Assembly: GCA_907163345.1 (NCBI GenBank)
Contig: CAJQUN010000223.1
Coordinates: 1-64,000, forward strand
Length of the DNA: 64,000 nt
DNA from: Haberlea rhodopensis
Taxonomy: Eukaryota; Streptophyta; Magnoliopsida; Lamiales; Gesneriaceae
Direction: 5' to 3'
Part shown: piece after piece, positions 22,114 through 34,137 of the stretch
Position numbering within the stretch: the stretch's first letter is position 1
How the letters are laid out: every line of letters starts with the position of its first letter
The notes under the pieces: generated by a model
Database searches by the model: none
What the model was told of the DNA's origin: nothing
What the model saw: the letters and a program-made list of their open reading frames with translations, nothing else
Position numbers and translations under genes: made by a program

Positions 22114-24551
22114 TGTGAGGATCAGGGATTATAGGTGTTAATCCCGGAGTGTTAATAACCCCTAAAGTTGTTTTACGTAGCGATTTGGAGTTTAATCGCG
22201 ATGTTGGGCCTTCTGGGCTCGTTTATTTGGGTAGTTGGGATCGCTGTGTCCCGAGGTTGAGATTGTATTCACATTACGGTGTAAAACCTAAGAGTTGGGT
22301 TTTTGATGTGTCTCGGAATCTCGGGTGCTTGTGTGAGCACCGGTAGGGGGTTTTGGAGTTAGAGAGAGAGTTTTTGAAAACAGATGATTTTTAATGAATC
22401 ATGATGTATTTGTGGGGCTATTAGTATTTCGGGGTATTTTGCTATAAATACCAATTGAACCCGAGATTTTAATTAAAAGTCATTTTCAGCCCCACATTTC
22501 CTTCTTCTCTCTCCCCGCCGAATCCCGTCTGCTACAGCTCCCCCGCGCACAAAAACGCTTCGCCCGCCGCCGTCCCGCCGCCGTTCGGCGCGTACGACCC
22601 GCCGCAGGCTTCATCTCGTCGAGGCGCAGCTACCCCCTCCGGCAATTCGAAGTTTGGTCGCGTTTCTCGTTCGGATTTTGGCAGAATGCGTCGATCCCCA
22701 AAAGCTAGGGTTCTTCGATTTTCGTCCGATTTCTTTCCGATCTTCGTATGGGTAACCTTCCTTACCCCTTTTTCGTCCCTCTCATGTTATTCCCTGCTGA
22801 TTTGGTGGTATTGTGTTTGAATTTAAGGATTTTGGTTCGAATTTCATGTTGTTTGAGGGGATGAGTTCGAAATTTGGGGGTTTTGGCTTGGGGATGATGA
22901 TTCTTGTTGTTAATCGATTAATTCATGTTTTAGATGATTTATGATGCTTGGTTGGGTTTGAATTGTGATGCTAGGGTTCGAATTATTGAAGGTGTTCTTG
23001 GGCAATTTTTCGATATGTCGCATTCGTTTTCCCTCCCTGCATGTACCCTGCCCCGGGTCCTTTAAATGATTTATTGTCGTGTGTTGACAATATTTTGAGG
23101 GCTATGGATGTGCTTGAGCATGGGTTACATGTTCGTAAATAATTGTGAATTATTTATCGTTTTAGCACATCGTTCCACGGGGCATGGAACTCGAGCAAGG
23201 TTTGGCTCGGACTTCGAGGATTTAAGGTACGTTTAGCGTACGAGCATAGCTTAAATGATGTTTTATAAGTACGATGCATGATTTAAAATACATGAAATGT
23301 TTTACTATGATGGCACCGGGACTTGGTTACGTTATTTTGATTCACATGGTGAAATGCTTGGTGCCGCTATGAAGCGAGCAAATGATGGGTGTGGTTGCTA
23401 CGGAGCGAACACCGGTAGTATGACGCTACTTTGAAGTAAGAAATGAAAATGTGGTATTCGATTAGATATCTAGGATATCTGTATTTTATTCCCTATTGGT
23501 AATGAATAGGAACAGAGACGTAGTTAATCAGAGAAGTGATTAACTAGTATCGGAAGTTAAGGAAATCTCAATATGATATCTAGAATTATGATAATTGCTA
23601 GATAAAGAAAGATGTTATGAAATGTTGTTAATTTGAAACTGGTTAGGGTTAACCAATATGATGATTAACTGCATATTCAGGATTTGATGATTTATCTGTT
23701 TTGAGAACAGGGTTATTACAGGGGTACGCTAGGATGAGGATGATACCATCCAGGAAGTGTCACATATGTTCCACAATATTTACATTTTCGTAAATTATGT
23801 ATTATGTCATTATGATTATGAAATTGTGGAATTGGTATGCTCACCCCGTTGGGGGCTGTCTCTGTTGGGGCAGGTGAACAGGTACATCGATGGCTTTGGA
23901 GATGAGCTCGAGCTGTTGATTGGATGTACTCCCAGGATCGTGGTACCAGGGCTTGATGGAGCACGGTATCGTATAGAGTACTTATATGCCCATGAGGGTT
24001 ATATACATATTCATGATGCTCGCATGTGAGCAAGATTATACTTGTATATGGGTTGTATATAAAGGCATGAGCCTTTCTTTCATTCTATGTTGCATGCAAT
24101 TAGAGGTAGAATTGCTAAATGATAAGAGAGTCATTGGTGTATTGTGGGTGTTGAAACCCACTTTTGTTGTCATATGTGTAGTGTCTTCCCTGGCTGGGAA
24201 TTTACTTGATATTGCTGTATTCTGATGAGTATTATGTTTTCCCTGGCCGGGAATTATGTTATGTGTTGTGCTTTTATTTCGGGATAGCTCTATTTATGGG
24301 GAGACTCTGCCCAAATTTTTATAAAAGTCCACAATGTAAAAAGTGGTGTAATGGGGATGGTAATGGGCGAACTCTATGAGTCTATTGTTGTTAGGATGAT
24401 GAACTTATAACATTGCATGTTAAAGAAAATTTTGTAATTGCCATTCAATGGTAAAGTATCATCTAAGTTTCCCGAATGATTTTACTGAAAGCATGTGCCA
24501 CACATAATGATTAATACGCTAATCAAGGGTTAAGTATACGGGGTCCTTACA
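22114..24551 (+). mobile_element. Solo LTR H (K family)
   Basis: TGTGAGGATC...TCCTTACA, 2438 bp, flanked by a perfect GTGTT duplication (22109-22113 and 24552-24556). It is homologous to the two LTRs of element K in the opposite orientation. A lone LTR with intact target duplication is the usual product of LTR-LTR recombination. It includes a TATA box at 22443, a GC-rich leader with a donor-like GGGTAACC near 22750, GTACG hairpin 23227-23241, and AGCGAG repeats near 23370-23430. Open frames of 65 and 90 codons recur in the K LTRs but show no known domain. Confidence 0.93.
22443..22450 (+). promoter_or_regulatory. TATA box of LTR H
   Basis: TATAAATA, about 330 bases into the LTR and about 60-100 bases before a pyrimidine-rich, GC-rich leader. 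The equivalent box is present in both K LTRs. Confidence 0.6.
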
Positions 24552-26805
24552 GTGTTTCAGTGTATATTAGTGTGTATATTATATATACACACATATATAT
24601 ATGAACTTTCCAGCTTGTGTTGGTATGAGTTAGTGTTGTATGCTCATATGTGAAGGTGTCCCAGCACATGTTAGCGGGTGTGCGTTAAAGATTTTAGTGC
24701 TGCCCGGAAATCGTTACGTCTTGATTAATTACCTTTGTTATGAGGATATTAGATGAGAGATTGAATACTTGTTCTAATCTTATCATAGATGTTGAAATTG
24801 ATAAAAATGTGATTTTATTGATGTTAAACTTGATACTATATATTTTAGTTGTGAAGGGTGTCTATGACTCGATTTTAGGGCTGTCTTGGTTGATTATAAA
24901 AGCCAACTTCAACTTGAAAATAATGCTCATAAAGTGTTTGATATAATGTTTAAGGGGAGTTCAAGTGTAACCAAAAGCTATACTAAATGTGGAAATAAAT
25001 GGGTTATATACATGGTAGTGTAAGTTATGACATGGAACAAGATTGTGGTGATGTGTATGCTTGAATGGGCATTATGAGTTTAGATTGAAATTCAATACAT
25101 ATTTAATTTGTTTAAGTTGAATTCAAACAAACAAATGACTTTATGTTGGGATTAAGAGAATTAGATTTAAAAGGGTAGAATCTTGTATCTTCATGGATCC
25201 TTTCCTTCATGTCTTGGTTTGAATCACCTCGGTGTGGGTTTGAATAATTGTGGAACATGTTAATTGGCTTAATTGGATTGTTTTAGTTAGACACTAGTTG
25301 GATATTATTATGCATACACCCTTGCACTTCCTTTCCCTCTATTGAACTGGTGTGTCTAGTGAACTGCTATGTGAGTTGGGCGTGATCTTGCACGTATGGG
25401 TGTGTGTTTCCCGCATCATGTGTGTGATGTAGCGGATGGTGAGAGATGATGGGGTTTTGCATTACCAATGAAATATCATGATTAATGTGAGGATGTGTGC
25501 ATCCAAAGTATTGATTATGATTTGATTCATAATATTGAGTTATTGATTTGTGATACGGAAATGAAAGTAAGAATTATTTGATGGATGTTCATTGCTCGGA
25601 TTATGAGATAATATTGAATTGATATTCGATATAGATTCTACAGGAAACTTCGGACGTTGATGATAGCTTGTTCATGTTGTCTACTATAAGGTACGTGGTG
25701 ACGTACGAGCAGGTATATCTAGTATCTATACATTCATGTATACATGCAATTTTGAATATAATGATTCAGGTAAGTGTTTGACTTTAATAATTGAGTTTCA
25801 TATACGAGTTATGGGGGACACGTAGTCGTACGTGATCCAATTTTACTTGTTGAGTAGTGATGCCGTGGGCATGAGCGATATGAGAAAGTATAGAGAATGA
25901 GATGGTGGGATAACCAGGGTTACATTGGGATAACCAGGTTCACATTGATGTTGAACTATTTATGTTTGAGCATAAATAATATATTGTCATTGTATTGAAT
26001 TCATAAGTGTTGTTGGGTATTACATTTTCAGTGACAATACTAAACTTGACATTATGAAGTGCGTGAGTTTGAAACAGGAACAGTGTGTGGAAGCCATACA
26101 AATTCGGAATTGTACAGGGAGTATACTTTATGGGTTTTGAATAATTTAAATTATTGCATTATGATTTTGTATGTTGATTTGTGATTGAATATTGAGTGGG
26201 AGTGTGCTCACCCTGTGTGGGGGCTGTTTCTGTTGAAACAGGTACAGCAGGTATGATGCTGCTTAGGAGTGCTAGGCTCGAACCTTGTTGGATGATGCTT
26301 CCAGAAGCATAGTATGAGATTGAGCCGATATACGAGGTTGAGCGGTTGGTATTTATACTAATTATGCATCCGTTATTCGTTGCTCTTCTGTGAGCACTTG
26401 TATCTGTATATGGACTGTATAAGGGTGTTGAAACCCATTTTTGTTGTCTTATTAGTGTGGTGTCTTCCCTGGCTGGGAATTTACTTGTGTTCTGTATTCT
26501 GTTTAGTATCGTGTTGTCCCTGGTCGGGAGCCATGTTATGTGATGTGTTATAGCTCAGTTTATGGGGAGACTCTGCCCAAATTTTTATAAAAACCCACAA
26601 TGTAAAAGTGGTGTAATGGGGATGGTATTGGGTGAAACCCCTGAGTCTGTTTGTTGGTCGAGATGATCATATAATGTTGAACATTGGTTATGTCATGGGA
26701 AACATGTAATGATTTTTTTTAAAGAATGAAAAGAAAATGAAAAAATTTATACACATACGACGTCATAAATGAACTAATGACGAGTTTAGGTGTTGGGGTC
26801 TTACA
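24552..26805 (+). repeat. LTR P, right part
   Basis: Continues LTR P after solo LTR H. It starts with the second GTGTT and a TA-rich simple stretch (24565-24605). GTACGT/ACGTAC hairpin at 25691-25706. The end (about 26440-26640: CCTGGCTGGGAATTTACTTG, GGGGAGACTCTGCCC, GTGGTGTAATGGGGATGGTA) is clearly homologous to LTR H 24180-24365. It ends ...GGGGTCTTACA and is followed by CATTT. It carries no gene; short open frames are not supported. Confidence 0.75.
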
Positions 26806-27072
26806 CATTTATAAAATCATAATACTTTGTATGTCATAAACAATCATCTAATGACATGTCTTAGAGCATATCCCAACACTCTCCTTCTCGACCATCCGGG
26901 GTTCACCACCTGTAATGGCAGTTGTTGTATTGACCTTCATGATCTTCATTGGTCCATCAGTGATGACGAACTACATATCATCATCTTGGGCACTCAGATG
27001 TGCTTGCATACGAATTCTCCAGTCATCATATTCATCCTTCTTGAACATGGGAATTTTGCTGAATGAGGCCAT
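26806..27072 (-). pseudogene. gag: copia gag 5' fragment with stop
   Basis: On the minus strand from ATG at 27072 it reads MASFSKIPMFKKDEYDDWRI then RMQAHLSAQDDDM, a stop (TAG) where copia gags normally have Trp, then FVITDGPMKIMKV. This is the typical N-terminus of plant Ty1/copia gag. It breaks off where LTR P begins. Confidence 0.75.
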
Positions 27073-27109
27073 CAGTTTTTGGTAATTTCTCAAGATTGAG
27101 AAGACCTAA

Positions 27110-27121
27110 GCTCTGATACCA
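27110..27121 (-). other. Primer binding site of the copia remnant
   Basis: TGGTATCAGAGC on the minus strand, complement of initiator Met tRNA, two bases from an LTR end (TGTTAGGATC as read on +, from 27124). Confidence 0.8.
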
Positions 27122-27123
27122 CT

Positions 27124-27330
27124 TGTTAGGATCGGGGTAGTGTTTAGAAGGGGGGGTGAATAAACAGTAGATTCAATTTCGATTTAACTCGGGTTGCTGC
27201 AGACTGTTAAGTACTGCAGTAGCTTCTCAATATATTGCAAGTCAGCAGACACTTATTATAGTGCGGAAGACGTCTGCTGGACTTCTGAGTAAAAATAACT
27301 GAATGGTAAATAAGGAGTAAGTAAATGACA
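27124..27330 (-). repeat. Truncated copia LTR
   Basis: Begins TGTTAGGATCGGGGTAG on +, i.e. the 3' end of a 5' LTR on minus. About 200 bases remain before the clipped left LTR of element C starts. Confidence 0.7.
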
Positions 27331-28895
27331 CAAGTGCACGGTCTCAAGTTTTAGTATAGATAGGAAGATACGGATTGTCGAACCCACATGGACTAACAAG
27401 CAAGTACCAAATAAGATGTCTTTTAACTATATTTAACCTACGATAATTAATTTATAATTAACAACTAATTAATTAAAATGAACTACTAATCCAACCAAGT
27501 CAAATAAAGTAAACGAGAAAAATCCACTAGAGAAGATTATCGAGACTTTGGCTCACCAATGCAATTCCCTACAATTCTCGATTGAATATTCAAATATTTC
27601 TAAGGTGAGGAGTTCTCCCAATTTATCTAATACACTCTCTCGAGCTATATTAAACCTAACACCGAATTGCAGAAGTAACTATCATTCACTTATTTAACAA
27701 TTCAGTGTTGCATAAGATCCATGAAAACTCCTAGCTTTCAATTACTAGATATCTATGGCTATCACGCATGTATTTGACGTCATCTCTCGATCTCGGTCTG
27801 AAATCCATGGTATGAGTTATTAATTCGGTATCATAAAATCATCTCTGGATCTCAATTGCGATACTAACATCATTCAAAGGTGATCAATCCTCTAAAAGCA
27901 TGAAGAACATAAAACATACGCAAAGAACTATAAGAATTCAATCATTAAATCATCAAATCAAAGGTTCATAACAAAGGATTCGCCTAGCCTCGATAAATAA
28001 ACTTAGTTCATACTCATAAATAAATACCAATACTCAAACATGTATTGCAACAATCCAAGCATGATAAAATCAAAACAAAACAAAACTAAAGTTTAAAAGT
28101 AAGAATAAACTCCCACCGTCGACTCCGGTTGTAGATCCTCGCTCCTTCTCTTGCTTCCTTCTCGATCGTCACTTTAATCGCCTTGTTGGGTTGTTCCAAT
28201 TCCTAGGATGAATAGGTGAAGATGGATGAAGGTGATATGGAATATGGAGGTGTGGAGGCTATTCCTAGGGTTCGAAATCGATTTGGGTTGTAATTTTCGT
28301 GTATAATATATAGGGGAAGGGAAACAAGGACTTCCTTGTTGGACACAAACTCTATAAGGAAGTTATTTTTCTGAAAATTCCTTCCGCCGATCGATCGGGA
28401 CAGAAGGGCCGATCGATCGAGCTTTACAGTAAGAATTTCGTGGCTTTTTTAGCCTTTCTCGATCGATCGGAAATGCTTGCTCGATCGATCGGCTAGACCA
28501 GAATGTTTTCTTCGCCTTTTTCAGCTTCTGGCGAGTTTTGTATTTTGGCCGTAACTTTCCCATACAAATTCCGAATTTGATGAATTAGATGTCCACGCGA
28601 AGATAAGAGAACGTTATACAACTTTTATATGGACCACATTTCCAAAACCTGGCTCGAACATATAGTAATGGAGGAGAAATGAGCAACATGTGTCTTGGAT
28701 TCTGGTTTTTTCCTCTTTTCTTCAACTTTATTCATTCTTTCATCATTTTAGCTTGATTTCTTCACCTTTCCCTACATGTCAACATTGATTCGTGAAATAG
28801 AGAAATATATACCATAAATCGTAAAATAATCCAAGAATCAACACGAAAACATATACATATCATAGCATAAAAACGCGTAAGATTCAACCCTACCA
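27331..28895 (-). repeat. 3' LTR of element C (clipped)
   Basis: Homologous to 31647-33214. It contains four CGATCGATCG palindromes (28386-28495) next to CTGGCGAGTTTTGTATTTTG, the same anchor that flanks the palindromes of A and B. TATA-like sequence near 28305-28315. Confidence 0.88.
28386..28495. repeat. CGATCGATCG palindrome array in C LTR
   Basis: Four palindromes, mostly CCGATCGATCGG or TCGATCGATCGA forms. The partner array in the right LTR is 32706-32811, where one copy has decayed to CAATCGATCGA. Confidence 0.85.
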
Positions 28896-30381
28896 ACTCC
28901 CCCAAACTTATCACTTAATCGTCCTCGATTAAGCATTAAAATCATAAGGTAGAGTTCATTCTTGATACTTGAAACAATTATTTCATGACTCGCATTTTTC
29001 TCAGAAATCTCATGCACATATACAAAAGTTGACAAGACATGTATTCTCTTAAATCAAGTAACACATCTCAAAATCGGAACGTGTGTGTGTTATAGTCAAT
29101 CTCAAGTTTCATGCACATATTCAAGATCAAATCATGTTAATCAACTCAAAGTCGAGATTATCATCAAGCACCCCATAAGTCTATTTTCAAACAACTTCTC
29201 CACTAATGATAGTTACTCCCTAGATTTGGATCAGAATAACTTTTTAAGCTTGTAATGTAAGGCCTTTGGTGTTGGCTTCAAAGAAAAGATAGGATAAGAG
29301 CAAAGAAGAGAGTATAATCATTTACAATTCAAATGTTTCGCACACATCGAGCTTCTCTTCTTTTTCTTTTATAGCCTTGGCCACTTTGGGTCTTATTTAG
29401 TCAATCTTTTTCTCAAGGCTTTTTGTCTATCTTTTTCTTTTCTCATTCATCGATTATTTTTTTTTTTTCGATAAGCTCATCAAGATATAACAATTCAAGT
29501 GCATCGAATAGAATTCATTATACTCTCTTAGGGTAAGGATAACTTTTTCATTTAGGCTCAAATAAGGGTAAGTATAATGAGTTTGCCAAGAATGTCGTAT
29601 CGGGTCTAATTATATGCAATGCATATACCATTCTTTTTTCAATAAAGCTCAAATGGGACACTAGGGATTGATATAGACTTGATAAGCTTGAAAGGCTCAA
29701 ACGTGTCAAAGATCGCCTAGATCATTTCCAAGTCGAGTTTGTAACTATGAAATTTCGCCTCAAAGTGTTATCATCAAATAAGTTCTAGGATAACTCTAAG
29801 ATGCTCAAGACAAATCATCAAGTTCACAACAATTATCATTATTCAACATGCAATCCACAAGATCATGACTCATTGTGCTCAAAGTATTCCTCATTCTTGA
29901 CATGCTAACTCAAATTAGGATATTCATGTACAAGTCCAATCACAAATCAAGTTCATATGCATAGTGAGATAAAAATCCTCATTGAATAGTCACTACTATA
30001 ATTCATTCTTTTTTCAAGTTTGAACTCAAAAAAAAATAAAATTAGCTCATAATAATCGGACGATTCAAGTGTCATTTAAGCACACAACATGTGGTTAAAA
30101 CAAGTAAAACATGCAAGCTACTAATCCCCCAAACTTAAATCAAACATTGCCCTCAATGTTTAAAAGAATCTAAAGGGAAAAAATAAACTCCCCTGATCAC
30201 GACGCTTGCATGAGGGTTGAGGAAGATTCGCTTTTGAAAGCTCCACTATGGTAGGGTTCATCGCTCCAACCACGTACCTAGCAAGAGAAGAATGCATATG
30301 GTAAAATATTCGACTTGAGAGATAAACAAAACTAAAATGAAAACTGAAAAATAAAATAAAACTAAATAACATAAGGATACG
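28896..30381 (-). other. Element C purine tract and 3' internal non-coding region
   Basis: Starts with the purine tract (GTTTGGGGGAGT on minus, 28896-28907). The remaining roughly 1.4 kb is AT-rich without a gene. Block order resembles A, B and F (for example GCTTGAAAGGCTCAAACGTG near 29686). Confidence 0.6.
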
Positions 30382-30399
30382 CTTGGGTTGCCTCCCAAG
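30382..30399 (-). other. Conserved CTTGGG/CCCAAG hairpin (element C)
   Basis: Identical 18-mer to A, B and F. The flank AGCGCT is shared with F. Confidence 0.8.
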
Positions 30400-30430
30400 A
30401 AGCGCTGATTTTTGGTCTTCGGCTTGACCA

Positions 30431-31466
30431 TCAGAAGCAACCATCAAAGAGCGGCTGCCGCCCATAGTAAGTATCGTATGATACCACTAATGGGTCTTCA
30501 TTCAGTATGCCCTCAAGATTGGCAATATTGTAACAGTGTAAGCTCGTCGCTCCAACAACATTCTTGAATTGGTAGGCATGGGAGAATGATTCTCGACTTG
30601 GCTTCATATGGAGGATGTAGTGCGGTGAAGTTGGCATCGACGAAAAATATGGATCCACATATGGCATAGAACATGTCTCCATCGATGGGCTCAAATCGGA
30701 ATCTTCAAAAGTTTCTTCCTTCTCCAACATCACATTCGACTCATCTTCACATGGGAACTCCTCGGATAACATCTCTGAAGTAAGCTCAATCTCTTGAAGA
30801 GGCTCAAGTTCCCTCGACTCTTCCACACTAGTAGGATCACTCCCCCAAACTTGGTTGGTTGAGTGATCGTCATCATATAACCAAACTCGTCGCCTCTTGA
30901 TTTGTAGCCCTCATCTCTTCCTCTTGGCAACTAGTTGAAATTGTTTCCATGAGGACCGTCATTTGCTGCTCCAGGTGACGCATAGAGTTGGTTTGGCACT
31001 TCAAACTGTTCTCGGTTGATACCAAGAATCTTACTAAGGTTTCCTCTAACTGAGTCATGACATCTGCAGAACTATCTCTCCTCTCTTCGTGATGTTCAAA
31101 TGGTTGTGGCGTATCAATAGGGTAGTGAAGCTCCAGTGGGTATTGGTGACTCCAACCTTGTAGTGAAGGATCCCAATGCCAGTGATGATCGAAGTCCGCC
31201 ATATCATTGAACAGGTGCACCACACTGTTCTCATCTCTATCAACCAGGGGACGCCCAGTCACCAGTGCTCCGCTCAATACCCATTCTCGTGTCTGTGCAT
31301 CCAACCCGTTGAAGAAATATTGCAAGAGAGTAAAGTTCAAAAAGTTGTTATACCGGAATGCGTTGGCCAATTCATTGAATCTCTCCCAAACAGCGTAGAA
31401 CGGCTCGGAACGTTGTTGGGCAAAGCTTGTGAAGGCTTGTTGATGTAGCATCTCCAAGTACCTCAC
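30431..31466 (-). pseudogene. gag: Element C gag remnant (two frames)
   Basis: The upstream frame (30873-31466) starts within the gag core: SEPFYAVWERFNELANAF and LLQYFFNGLDAQTREWV, the part of Athila-type gag that reads YEAWERFK...FYNGL. It then has a His/Tyr/Pro-rich part and a coiled-coil-like LEQQMTVLMETI. The downstream frame (30431-30826) is acidic and ends VVSYDTYYGRQPLFDGCF, shared with F as VSYDTYYGRKPLFDGCF. No protease or pol. Confidence 0.75.
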
Positions 31467-31573
31467 AAGACAAACAAAACAAAAAAATATATATAATTTT
31501 TTTTTTCGAAATAAATAAACAAAACTGGTTAAATTACAGTCAAAGAACCTAGTATGATATTACTAAAGTTAAT

Positions 31574-31590
31574 CCCCGTCAACGGCGCCA
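31574..31590 (-). other. Primer binding site of element C
   Basis: TGGCGCCGTTGACGGGG on minus; differs by one base from that of A and B. Confidence 0.8.
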
Positions 31591-31596
31591 AAAACT

Positions 31597-33214
31597 TGAT
31601 CGCTTATTTTTTAAACAATTAACTCCAATCTAGCGATTTTAGACCGCAAGTGCACGGTGTCAAGTTTTAGTATAGATAGGAAGATACGGATTGTCGAACC
31701 CACAGGGACTAACAAGCAAGTACCTAATAAGATTTCTTTTAACTATATTTAACCTACGATAATTAATTTATAATTAACAACTAATTAATTAAAATAAACT
31801 ACTAATCCAACCAAGTCAAATAAAGTAAACGAGAAAAATCCACTAGAGAAGATTATCGAGACTTTGGCTCACCAATGCAATTCCCTACAATTCTCGATTG
31901 AATATTCAAATATTTCTAAGGTGACGAGTTCTCCCAATTTATCTAATACACTCTCTCAAGCTATATTAAACCTAACACCGAATTGCAGTAAGTAACTATC
32001 GTTCACTTATTTAACAATTCAGCGTTGCATAAGATCCATGAAAACTCCTAGCTTTCAATTACTAGATATCTATGGCTATCACGCATGTATTTGACGTCAT
32101 CTCTCGATCTCGGTCTGAAATCCATGGTATGAGTTATTAATTCAGTATCATAAAATCATCTCTCGATCTCAATTACGATACTAACATCATTCAAAGGTGA
32201 TCAATCCTCTAAAAGCATGAAGAACATAAAACATACGCAAAGAACTATAAGAATTCAATCATTAAATCATCAAATCAAAGGTTCATAACAAAGGATTCGC
32301 CTAGCCTCGATAAATAAACTTAGTTCATACTCATAAATAAATACCAATACTCAAACATGTCTTGCAACAATCCAAGCATGATAAAATCAAAACAAAACAA
32401 AACTAAAGTTTAAAAGTAAGAATAAACTCCCACCGTCGACTCCGGTTGTAGATCCTCGCTCCTTCTCTTGCTTCCTTCTCGATCGTCTCTTTAATCGCCT
32501 TGTTGGGTTGTTCCGATTCCTAGGATGAATAGGTGAAGATGGATGAAGGTGATATGGAGTATGGAGGTGTGGAGGCTATTCCTAGGGTTCAAAATCTGAT
32601 TTGGGTTGTAATTTTCGTGTATAATATATAGGGGAAGGGAAACAAGGACTTCCTTGTTGGACACAAACTCTATAAAAAAGTTATTTTTCTGAAAATTCCT
32701 TCCGCCGATCGATCGGGACAGAAGGGCCAATCGATCGAGCTTCACAGTAAGAATTTCGTGGCTTTTTTAGCCTTTCTCGATCGATCGGAAATGCTTGCTC
32801 GATCGATCGGCTAGACCAGAATGTTTTCTTTGCCTTTTTCAGCTTCTGGCGAGTTTCGTATTTTGGCCGTAACTTTCTCATACGAACTCTGAATTTGATG
32901 AATCAGCTGTCCACGCGAAGATAAGAAAAATATATACAACTTTTATATGGACCACATTTCCAAAACTTGGCTCGAACATATAGTAATTTGAGGAGAAATG
33001 AGCAACATGTGTCTTGGATTCTGGTTTTTTCCTCTTTTCTTCAACTTTATTCATTATTTCATCATTTTAGCTTGATTTCTTCACCTTTCCCTACATTTCA
33101 ACATTGATTCCTGAAATAGATAAATATATACCATAAACCGTAAAATAATCCAAGAATCAACACGGAAATATATACATATCATAGCATAAAAACACGTAAT
33201 ATTCAACCCTATCA
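31597..33214 (-). repeat. 5' LTR of element C
   Basis: 1618 bp, TGATCGC...CCCTATCA on +. This full copy shows what the left LTR has lost. It includes the palindrome array at 32706-32811. Confidence 0.88.
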
Positions 33215-33597
33215 ATATTACTTTAGTCAATTGTTTTCCTTAAGAACTTAATAAATTCACACGCGCAAAATTATCAGTTTTAGTCTCTTCTTCAATTAGA
33301 TTACTTAAACAATCTCTTATTTGATATCCATTAGCAATAGAGTATATTCAAGTCATTAGGTTGTCAATCCAATAAATAAATACAAATCATATCAATAAAA
33401 TCAGAAAAACAATGATATTCAATAAAATCGATAAACAAAAGCATAGGAATCTCCCCAAGATAAATAAATCCAAGGTATTAGTCTTCCTCAACCAAGAATT
33501 GAAACTAGCTAAACATAATTAATAAGAAAAACAAAAATAAAAGAAAATGAGAGAAAACTAATCCGATCTCCGCTCGTCGAGGTCGTCAATCCCGCCT
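33215..33597 (-). repeat. Fragment of an A-type LTR
   Basis: Clearly homologous to 9007-9390 in the A LTR (for example TAGGTTGTCAATCCAATAAA and CCGATCTCCGCTCGTCGAGG) but diverged. It is cut on both sides, by element C and by the next LTR. Confidence 0.8.
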
Positions 33598-34137
33598 TGA
33601 TAAGTGTGATTTTTATACTTATATTTCGAGAATTTTATGTGTATTTTAGTACGATTCCGGGACGATATTATGCCTTTTGTGTTGTTTTGTGCGTTTTAGG
33701 AATAAATGTCTAAGTGCGTAAAAGTGAAGAATTTGAGCTAATTAGCGATGAAAACGGACCAAACCGAGCTAATATGTCAAGGGAAAGACAAATATTTCAT
33801 GCTTGGATGAAATTTAAGGCTACCGATCGATCTTGAAGCTGCAGGCAATGTGTTGAAAACATAAGAAGTTGAAGTTAGTAATCGATCGTGAGGAACAGGC
33901 GATCGATCTCCACGCGGGCAGAGAGAAATAACGATCAATTGCGAGGAAGTGGCGATCGAATGCGAGTCGAGATTTGGCACAAAATCTAGATGGCTAGAGG
34001 TTGACTTGCACAAGGATTTACGTGAAATATTCAGCAGCTCATTCACATAACAATCAAAACGAGCAGCAAGATATGTGTAGCAAGAGTCAAGTCACGAGAA
34101 TTGCATGCATGAAAACTCACATGACAAAGAGGGCAGG
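33598..34137 (+). repeat. Truncated Tat/Athila-type LTR start
   Basis: Begins TTGATAAGTGTGATTTTTAT, a common start of Tat/Athila LTRs. It carries about five imperfect CGATCGATC palindromes (33826-33960). Cut at 34137 by LTR D. No reading frame of note. Confidence 0.6.

Larger units (their letters stand above)
27331..33214 (-). mobile_element. Element C: non-autonomous Athila-like LTR element
   Basis: Two LTRs (27331-28895, 31597-33214), a tRNA-Asp-type primer site by the right LTR, a purine tract by the left, and only gag-like frames. The left LTR lacks about its first 50 bases, and the two flanks are unrelated (copia LTR on the left, A-like LTR on the right) with no target duplication. The locus has therefore been rearranged since insertion. 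It is related to F in gag, LTR and hairpin. Confidence 0.88.

Noticed and set aside
22149..22346. 65-codon frame repeated in LTR H and both K LTRs (also 57760-57957 and 63593-63790)
   Set aside because: It is conserved only as far as the LTRs themselves are; it lies in U3 upstream of the TATA box and resembles no domain I know. Treated as LTR sequence, not a gene.
23757..24029. About 90-codon frame recurring in H and the K LTRs (56081-56359, 61815-62207)
   Set aside because: Explained by LTR homology. The related LTR P does not keep it open.
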